Source: Bacillota bacterium
GTDB lineage: Bacteria; Bacillota_C; Negativicutes; CTSoil-072
Length of the DNA: 10,021 bases
Direction of reading: 5' to 3'
Assembly (NCBI GenBank): GCA_017861495.1
Contig: JAGFXW010000094.1
Coordinates: 1 to 10,021, forward strand
Positions 5,858 through 10,021 of the stretch are shown piece after piece; the stretch's first letter is position 1, and every line of letters begins with the position of its first letter. A program made the translations under genes and the position numbers. Under the pieces are notes generated by a model. The model saw only the letters and a program-made list of their open reading frames with translations, was not told the origin of the DNA and ran no database searches.

Positions 5858-7369
5858 TTGTTTGCACAAGTGTTTGGAGCTACTACGCTAGGCATTAATG
5901 GAATGATGATTACGGTTGAAGTTGATATAGCGAATGGATTGCCAACGTTTGATGTTGTTGGCTTGCCCGATACCTCAGTTCGCGAATCACGGGAACGTGT
6001 CAGGGCGGCAATTAAAAATTCCGGGTTTGTTTTTCCGGGTCAGCGAATTATCGTTAATCTTGCGCCGGCTGATTTGAAAAAAGACAGCCCGGGCTTGGAT
6101 CTTCCTATAGCGCTCGGTATTTTAATAGCCAGTGGTCAACTTGCCGGTGAAAAGTGCGAAAACGCTGTCTTCATCGGTGAATTATCGTTGGAAGGAAAAC
6201 TGCGCGCAGTAGCGGGGATATTACCAATGACAATTACAGCCGGGAAGAACGGTATGCACAGTGTCTTTATTGCGCCTGAAAATGGACAAGAAGCTGCCAT
6301 ATCCGGTTTAGTGACGGTTTATGCGCCGGCAACCCTGGCGGAAACAGTACTGCATTTACAAGAAATTCAAAAGTTAACGCCTAGTTTTTTTCAGATGGCT
6401 TCTGAAAGTATGAATGAAGCTGATGTTGATTTTTCTGAAGTGCAAGGACAGTTACTTGCTAAGCGGGCCTTAGAAATTGCCGCTGCGGGTGGACATAATG
6501 TTATGATGATTGGCGCTCCCGGTTCTGGCAAAACAATGTTGGCCCGTCGCTTGCCAACGATTTTGCCTATAATGTCGCCTGAAGAGTCTTTGGAAGTTAC
6601 GCAAATTTGCAGCGTTGCCGGTTTATTGCATGGCCATAACGGGTTGGTTACGCAGCGGCCGTTTCGCAGTCCACACCATACAATATCCGATGCTGGACTG
6701 GTCGGCGGCGGTCGTGTTCCACGTCCGGGAGAAGTGACGTTAGGCCACAATGGTGTGTTGTTTCTTGATGAGTTGCCGGAATTTCGCCGGTCTGTGTTGG
6801 AAGTCCTGAGGCAGCCCTTGGAAGATGGACAAGTTACCATTGCAAGGGTAAATGCATCTTTATCATTCCCCGCAAAATTTATGCTGATTGCCGCGATGAA
6901 CCCTTGTCCTTGCGGCTGGGCCGGCGATCCGGACCGCGAGTGCAGTTGTTCGGCGCACGATATCCGGCAATATCAAAAGAAAATATCGGGTCCGTTACTG
7001 GATCGTATCGATTTACATGTGCACGTTCCTCGGATTAATTATCAAGAGATGGTTGATAATTCAACCACTGAATCTTCGGCCGTTATTCGTAGGCGAGTCG
7101 AGGCTGCGCGGGAACGGCAATGCAACAGATTGAAAAAATATGGTTTGTTTTGTAATGCGCAGATGGGACGGAGGCAGTTAAAAGAAACTTGCTTACTATC
7201 ACCAGAGGCAAAAAATCTTTTAAAGCAGGCGTTTGAGAAAATGAATTTAAGTGCGAGAGGGTACGACCGCATTATCAAAGTTAGTCGGACGATAGCGGAT
7301 TTAGCCGATGAAGATCAAATTTCCGCTTCCCATATTGCAGAGGCCATTCATTTTCGCAATCAAGGGTAA
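5858..7369 (+). CDS. comM: ComM/YifB AAA+ ATPase (natural transformation helicase)
   Basis: A 503-aa protein of normal family length. Residues 1 to about 170 form the N-terminal ChlI/Lon-like domain (GLPTFDVVGLPDTSVRESRERVRAAI). Then comes the AAA+ domain with Walker A GAPGSGKT (219-226), Walker B VLFLDELPEF (Asp304, Glu305), and the arginine-bearing GPLLDRIDLHV. The C-terminal lid contains LSARGYDRIIKVSRTIADL. The cysteine pairs CPC (350-352) and CSC (362-364) flank a short loop as is usual here and may bind metal. In Vibrio, ComM is a hexameric helicase driving branch migration during integration of transforming DNA. The start is TTG 5858 with the Shine-Dalgarno AAAGGGAGG (5842-5850). Confidence 0.97.
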   Translation: MFAQVFGATTLGINGMMITVEVDIANGLPTFDVVGLPDTSVRESRERVRAAIKNSGFVFPGQRIIVNLAPADLKKDSPGLDLPIALGILIASGQLAGEKCENAVFIGELSLEGKLRAVAGILPMTITAGKNGMHSVFIAPENGQEAAISGLVTVYAPATLAETVLHLQEIQKLTPSFFQMASESMNEADVDFSEVQGQLLAKRALEIAAAGGHNVMMIGAPGSGKTMLARRLPTILPIMSPEESLEVTQICSVAGLLHGHNGLVTQRPFRSPHHTISDAGLVGGGRVPRPGEVTLGHNGVLFLDELPEFRRSVLEVLRQPLEDGQVTIARVNASLSFPAKFMLIAAMNPCPCGWAGDPDRECSCSAHDIRQYQKKISGPLLDRIDLHVHVPRINYQEMVDNSTTESSAVIRRRVEAARERQCNRLKKYGLFCNAQMGRRQLKETCLLSPEAKNLLKQAFEKMNLSARGYDRIIKVSRTIADLADEDQISASHIAEAIHFRNQG

Positions 7370-7383
7370 GGACTAGAGAGCAC

Positions 7384-7426
7384 AAAAAGCGTTAGACCGC
7401 AAAAATTATCGGTCTGACGCTTTTTT
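7384..7426 (+). terminator. Strong intrinsic terminator after comM
   Basis: The arms 7384-7399 and 7410-7425 pair over 16 positions (AAAAAGCGTTAGACCG with CGGTCTGACGCTTTTT, one G-T wobble) around a 10-base loop. The stem ends in a T run. It lies 15 bases after the comM stop and closes the lepB-comM transcript. The A run on the left arm could also make it work on the other strand, but there is no opposing gene here. Confidence 0.93.
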
Positions 7427-7443
7427 CTTCGCGCACCAGAAAG

Positions 7444-7485
7444 TGCATTATTTTATTTGGCAGACAAAAGTGCAACAATAATGCA
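7444..7485. repeat. Inverted repeat upstream of folP (TGCATTATT arms)
   Basis: TGCATTATT (7444-7452) and AATAATGCA (7477-7485) are perfect 9-bp reverse complements separated by 24 bases. The octamer AAAGTGCA also occurs twice as a direct repeat in the same stretch (7440-7447 and 7467-7474). It is non-coding sequence between the comM terminator and the folP promoter region. Function unknown; a regulator binding site is possible. Confidence 0.5.
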
Positions 7486-7489
7486 TGGG

Positions 7490-7516
7490 AAGTTTGTGAA
7501 AAATTATTACAAACTT
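7490..7516. promoter_or_regulatory. Candidate operator: 27-bp inverted repeat before folP
   Basis: AAGTTTGT (7490-7497) and ACAAACTT (7509-7516) form perfect 8-bp arms around an 11-base AT-rich centre. The right arm touches a candidate -35 box (TTGTTT, 7515-7520), the position expected for a repressor site. The inner part, starting TTGTGAA and ending TTACAA, is loosely like Rex or FNR/CRP-type sites, but the spacing is off by one, so no regulator is named. Confidence 0.45.
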
Positions 7517-7557
7517 GTTTGTTCCCTTGTTTTTGCATATACTAGTTATGATACAAT
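7515..7557 (+). promoter_or_regulatory. Candidate folP promoter(s)
   Basis: Two overlapping sigma-A type solutions fit. One is TTGTTT (7515-7520), 17 bases, TATACT (7538-7543). The other is TTGTTT (7527-7532), 19 bases, TACAAT (7552-7557), with TG at 7549-7550 as an extended -10. Either gives a short leader of roughly 28-45 bases before folP. A promoter is required here because a strong terminator precedes it. Which solution is used cannot be told from sequence. Confidence 0.55.
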
Positions 7558-8282
7558 AGAACCACAAATTGTAGTAATGGGGGAGGATACAATGAGCTTC
7601 AATCCGCGTATTATAGAAATAACCGATATTGAGCAGGCTAAATACGAACTGAAACGGATTGCTTGTGACCCGACAGGCATTTCCATTATGGCGCCAAAAG
7701 CTGTATCAAGGGCTATTAAGGTGGAGTCTGTTCCGATAAAAGCGGCGAACTTGTTAAAGCAAACGTTTTTGGCAAAAGGCGGTGAAGTCGCCGTGTCCAG
7801 AGATACGGCCAGCTTTTCGGCCGAAAAAACAGATGTTCTGATTTTAGCTACCCTCAAACAGTATCAACAAGCTCTTTCTCAATTGCGGCAACAACCTTGG
7901 GGGCTGCCCGATCTCGCAGAAGCGCTGTTACAGGTTTTGAGACGGCAAAGCCAGCCCATTATGAGGAATTATCAGAAGCGACAGCCGGCTTTTCAAATCA
8001 CTCCCGGTAAAACGCTGATCATGGGGATCTTAAATATAACCCCGGATTCTTTTTCCGATGGCGGAAAATTTTTTAATATTGATCAAGCGGTTCAACATGC
8101 CTTGGATATGGTTGCTGATGGGGCCGATATCATCGATATTGGAGCGGAATCAACGCGGCCGTATGGTTCGCATAAGATTTCCGCCGAGGAAGAAATGGAT
8201 CGCCTGTTGCCGTTGCTGAATAAATTGCTGCAAGTATTACCGGTTCCAATTTCAATCGACACGTATAAAGCGAGTGTAGCTG

Positions 8283-8390
8283 AGGAAACCTTGAAACTAG
8301 GCGCGCAAATTATCAATGATATTTGGGGCTTGCAAGGAAACCTTGAAACTAGGCGCGCAAATTATCAATGATATTTGGGGCTTGCAAGGA
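8283..8390 (+). repeat. 52-bp perfect tandem duplication inside folP
   Basis: Bases 8283-8338 and 8335-8390 are identical over 56 bases with a period of 52, so the copies overlap by the 4-base word AGGA. AGGA therefore occurs at 8283-8286, 8335-8338 and 8387-8390, as expected if duplication arose by slippage between two short AGGA words. Since 52 is 3x17+1, one extra copy shifts the frame; loss of a copy, or gain of two more, would restore it. Confidence 0.97.
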
Positions 8391-8402
8391 GATCCGGACA
8401 TG
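8386..8402 (+). promoter_or_regulatory. Internal Shine-Dalgarno and ATG after the folP break
   Basis: AAGGAG (8386-8391) sits 8 bases before ATG 8400-8402, which is in frame with the C-terminal half of DHPS (149 aa, beginning MASVVARYDVPVVIMH, ending at 8849). It lies 15-31 bases after the stop of the first fragment (8371), close enough for reinitiation. The ATG exists in the ancestral frame as an internal Met codon, so the site may be coincidental. Use as a start is unproven. Confidence 0.35.
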
Positions 8403-8841
8403 GCGTCTGTCGTTGCCCGTTATGATGTTCCGGTTGTTATCATGCATAACCAGGACGGGACTCGCTATGATCGTGATATCATGTCTTGTATTAATGATTT
8501 TTTACAAAAAAGTATGCAAATTGGTCTTGAGGCAGGAATTCATGCTGATAATTTCATCCTTGACCCTGGTATCGGTTTTGGAAAGACACCGCAGCAAAAT
8601 ATTGCTGTCATGGCGCGGTTGGAAGAAATGCAGAGCTTGGGTTGTCCGGTCCTGTTGGGAACTTCCCGCAAACGGTTCATTGGTGAAGTATTGGATCTGC
8701 CGGTAGAAGACAGGGTAGAAGGAACCGCTGCGACAGTAGCGTTGGGGATTGCAAAGGGCGTAAATATCGTGCGTGTCCATGATGTTAAAGCGATTGCCCG
8801 CATGGCAAAAATGACCGACGTACTGTTGGGAGGAAAGAACA

Positions 8842-9207
8842 ATGAATGATAAAATCCTGTTGCAAAACATGATGTTTTATGGTTTTCATGGTGTTTACGA
8901 ATATGAACGTACAGTTGGACAGCGATTTTATATCGACGTTGAATATGAAGTTGATACTCAACCGGCCGGAGCATCGGACAATTTGGATGACACGATAGAT
9001 TACACGGCAATTTATGCTCGGATTAAAGAAATTACGGAAAAAACCAATTTTCAATTATTAGAAGCGTTGGCGGAGCATATAGCGACAGGAATATTAGCAT
9101 GGAAATCCATTAAGCGAGTAACAGTACGGGTACGTAAACCAGCAGTTCCCCTTCCCGGACAGGTCGATTTTATTCAGGTAGAAATTTCACGGAGACAAAA
9201 ATCATGA
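8842..9207 (+). CDS. folB: Dihydroneopterin aldolase
   Basis: A 121-aa enzyme that converts 7,8-dihydroneopterin to 6-hydroxymethyl-dihydropterin and glycolaldehyde. It aligns well by eye with S. aureus FolB. Shared features are the opening ILLQNMMFYGFHGVYEYE with Glu22 at the position of the catalytic Glu22 there, the IDYTAIYARI segment, LLEALAEHIA with the pterin-binding Glu74, and VRVRKPAVPLPG with Lys99 matching the catalytic Lys100. ATG 8842 has the Shine-Dalgarno GGGAGGAA (8828-8835) and overlaps the folP end by 8 bases. Its stop overlaps folK by 4 bases (ATGA). The intact operon order suggests folP was translated as one gene until recently. Confidence 0.97.
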   Translation: MNDKILLQNMMFYGFHGVYEYERTVGQRFYIDVEYEVDTQPAGASDNLDDTIDYTAIYARIKEITEKTNFQLLEALAEHIATGILAWKSIKRVTVRVRKPAVPLPGQVDFIQVEISRRQKS

Positions 9208-9719
9208 TTATCGTAGGGTTGGGATCGAATCTTGGCAATCGGGAAGAAAATTTGCGAACGGCTCTACGCTTGTTGACGGCAGATAAAAAAGTGCAAATAG
9301 AAAAGGTTTCTTCACTATACGAAACAGAGCCGGTAGGCGTTACAGATCAGAACGCTTTTTTAAATGCCGTTGCCGTTGTAAAAACGGGATTAACACCGGA
9401 AGAGTTGATACAACATTGTCTGGCTGTGGAAACGCGTATGGGAAGAGTGCGCGCGTTGCGCTGGGGACCCCGTAATATCGATATTGATCTTTTATGCTAC
9501 GATGCTGTTTCGATTCAGACCGAAACTTTAACGCTTCCCCATCCCCGGATGAAAGAACGCAAGTTTGTTTTGATTCCTTTGTTGGAGACGGTGGGAGATA
9601 TCGTGGTATATGGAAGTTCCCGCATTAGTGATTTTTTGGCAGCTTGCCCGGATGATTCTGAAGCTGTTGTGCTGTACAAACAGTCCGGCTGGGAAGGGAC
9701 AGAGTTGCATGGCTCCTGA
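9204..9719 (+). CDS. folK: Hydroxymethyl-dihydropterin pyrophosphokinase (HPPK)
   Basis: A 171-aa enzyme that transfers pyrophosphate from ATP to 6-hydroxymethyl-dihydropterin, making the substrate of DHPS. Family blocks are IIVGLGSNLGNREENL at the start, SSLYETEPVGVTDQNAFLNAV, GRVRALRWGPRNIDIDLL with the two magnesium ligands Asp93 and Asp95, and LPHPRMKERKFVLIPLLE. Length is close to the B. subtilis enzyme. It starts inside the folB stop (ATGA) and its own last 11 bases overlap the next gene. FolB, FolK and FolP catalyse consecutive steps. Confidence 0.97.
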   Translation: MIIVGLGSNLGNREENLRTALRLLTADKKVQIEKVSSLYETEPVGVTDQNAFLNAVAVVKTGLTPEELIQHCLAVETRMGRVRALRWGPRNIDIDLLCYDAVSIQTETLTLPHPRMKERKFVLIPLLETVGDIVVYGSSRISDFLAACPDDSEAVVLYKQSGWEGTELHGS

Positions 9720-10021
9720 ACAAAAAAAAGTTTTGTTTATCAGCGCTCCGATTGGAGCAGGGCATATCCGTGCTGCGCAGGCGGTCGCCAACGCCTTGCA
9801 GGAGATCGATCCAACCATTCAAACACAATTGGCTAATGTATTTGATTTTTTTAATCCACGGTTGGGGAAGGGAATTTTAAAGGTTTATTTAAAATTGCTG
9901 GCGACTTTTCCGCAAGCGTATGGAGCGATGTACGGATGGGGAAATGACAGCTCGTTGGCGTTGTTTGGTCGACGGCAGGTTAGCCGCTATCTGGCCCACA
10001 AAATGCGAAATTATATTTTAA
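9709..10021 (+). CDS. MGDG-synthase-type glycosyltransferase, N-terminal part (partial)
   Basis: The first 104 codons of a gene running off the window. The protein begins MAPEQKKVLFISAPIGAGHI and continues RAAQAVANALQEIDP. The GAGHxRAAQAxxxAL motif is the hallmark of the N-terminal domain of plant MGDG synthase and bacterial diacylglycerol glucosyltransferases (UgtP type), GT28-like enzymes that move a sugar from a UDP-sugar to diacylglycerol. Acceptor and sugar cannot be determined without the C-terminal half. ATG 9709 lies inside folK (11-base overlap) with AAGGGA at 9694-9699 as the likely Shine-Dalgarno, so it is probably cotranscribed with the folate genes. Confidence 0.85.
   Translation, partial: MAPEQKKVLFISAPIGAGHIRAAQAVANALQEIDPTIQTQLANVFDFFNPRLGKGILKVYLKLLATFPQAYGAMYGWGNDSSLALFGRRQVSRYLAHKMRNYIL

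Larger units (their letters stand above)
7592..8849 (+). pseudogene. folP: Dihydropteroate synthase, long form, frameshifted by a 52-bp duplication
   Basis: DHPS joins pABA to hydroxymethyl-dihydropterin pyrophosphate in folate synthesis. ATG 7592 follows the strong Shine-Dalgarno GGGGGAGGA. Residues 1 to about 135 are an N-terminal extension absent from E. coli-type DHPS. The core then shows LIMGILNITPDSFSDGG (142-158), IIDIGAESTRP, ISIDTYKA and IINDIWGLQG. Here a 52-bp tandem duplication shifts the frame: this reading frame adds ten unrelated residues and stops at 8369-8371 (259 aa). The other frame continues with VVIMHNQDG, FILDPGIGFGKT, LLGTSRKRFIG and IVRVHDV. Removing one copy gives one 401-aa protein, so the lesion is singular. 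It may be a real mutation, an assembly error or a split gene. Confidence 0.9.

Noticed and set aside
6905..6956. Cysteine cluster in ComM as an unusual inserted zinc finger.
   Set aside because: The CPC...CSC arrangement is a normal feature of the YifB/ComM family.
7494..7513. Rex-type (TTGTGAA...TTCACAA) operator before folP.
   Set aside because: Half-site spacing is off by one base and the right half reads TTACAA; kept only as an unnamed inverted repeat.
7457..7591. Possible earlier TTG start for folP at 7457.
   Set aside because: It has no Shine-Dalgarno, would run through the promoter and operator region, and ATG 7592 has a near-perfect Shine-Dalgarno.
8368..8706. A 112-aa reading frame in the second copy of the folP repeat.
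   Set aside because: It is the shadow of the repeat start in the wrong frame over the conserved DHPS C-terminal half; its protein has no recognisable content.
7592..8849. Two separate folP-like genes in tandem.
   Set aside because: Only 52 bases are duplicated; the fragments carry different, complementary halves of one protein.
1..10021. tRNA, rRNA, CRISPR, transposon, phage or defence genes.
   Set aside because: None seen on either strand; gaps between genes are short and the coding content is housekeeping throughout.

Overview
The window is a dense, entirely plus-strand stretch of housekeeping genes from a low-to-mid GC Firmicute. The order rpsP, khpA, ylqD, rimM, trmD, SPOUT methyltransferase, rplS, lepB, ylqF, rnhB, flhB-like, yraN, comM is a classic Firmicutes layout. 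The folP-folB-folK group behind comM and the long-form dihydropteroate synthase suggest Negativicutes (Sporomusaceae-like) or a nearby clostridial lineage. That placement is inference from gene order and protein style, not a database result.

Layout. (1) Positions 1-2534: tail of rpsP, then khpA, ylqD, rimM, trmD and a TrmD-adjacent SPOUT methyltransferase, packed with overlaps or very short gaps. This is an RNA and ribosome maturation operon. (2) 2557-3042: rplS as a separate unit with its own strong promoter, a structured leader that could hide its ribosome binding site, and an intrinsic terminator. (3) 3085-7369: lepB (signal peptidase I), ylqF/rbgA (50S assembly GTPase), rnhB (RNase HII with an unusual motif), an orphan FlhB C-terminal-domain protein, yraN and comM (natural transformation helicase), closed by a strong hairpin terminator at 7384-7426. 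(4) 7427-7591: a non-coding regulatory region with two perfect inverted repeats and candidate promoters. (5) 7592-9719: folate operon folP-folB-folK, which makes dihydropteroate from the neopterin branch, with overlapping genes. (6) 9709-10021: start of an MGDG-synthase-type glycosyltransferase, cut by the window end.

The most notable observation is in folP. A perfect 52-bp tandem duplication (56-bp direct repeats overlapping by AGGA) shifts the frame in an otherwise intact gene. Removing one copy restores one continuous 401-aa DHPS. As it stands the gene is broken exactly between barrel strands beta4 and beta5. A good Shine-Dalgarno and an in-frame ATG (8386-8402) lie just after the break, so a split half-barrel enzyme is conceivable. 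Assembly error and plain pseudogenisation remain the simpler readings.

No rRNA, tRNA, CRISPR array, insertion sequence or phage gene was seen. I found no strong evidence for a wholly new system. The items worth follow-up are the folP duplication, the folP upstream inverted repeats, the rplS leader, the RNase HII variant and the orphan FlhB-like protein.
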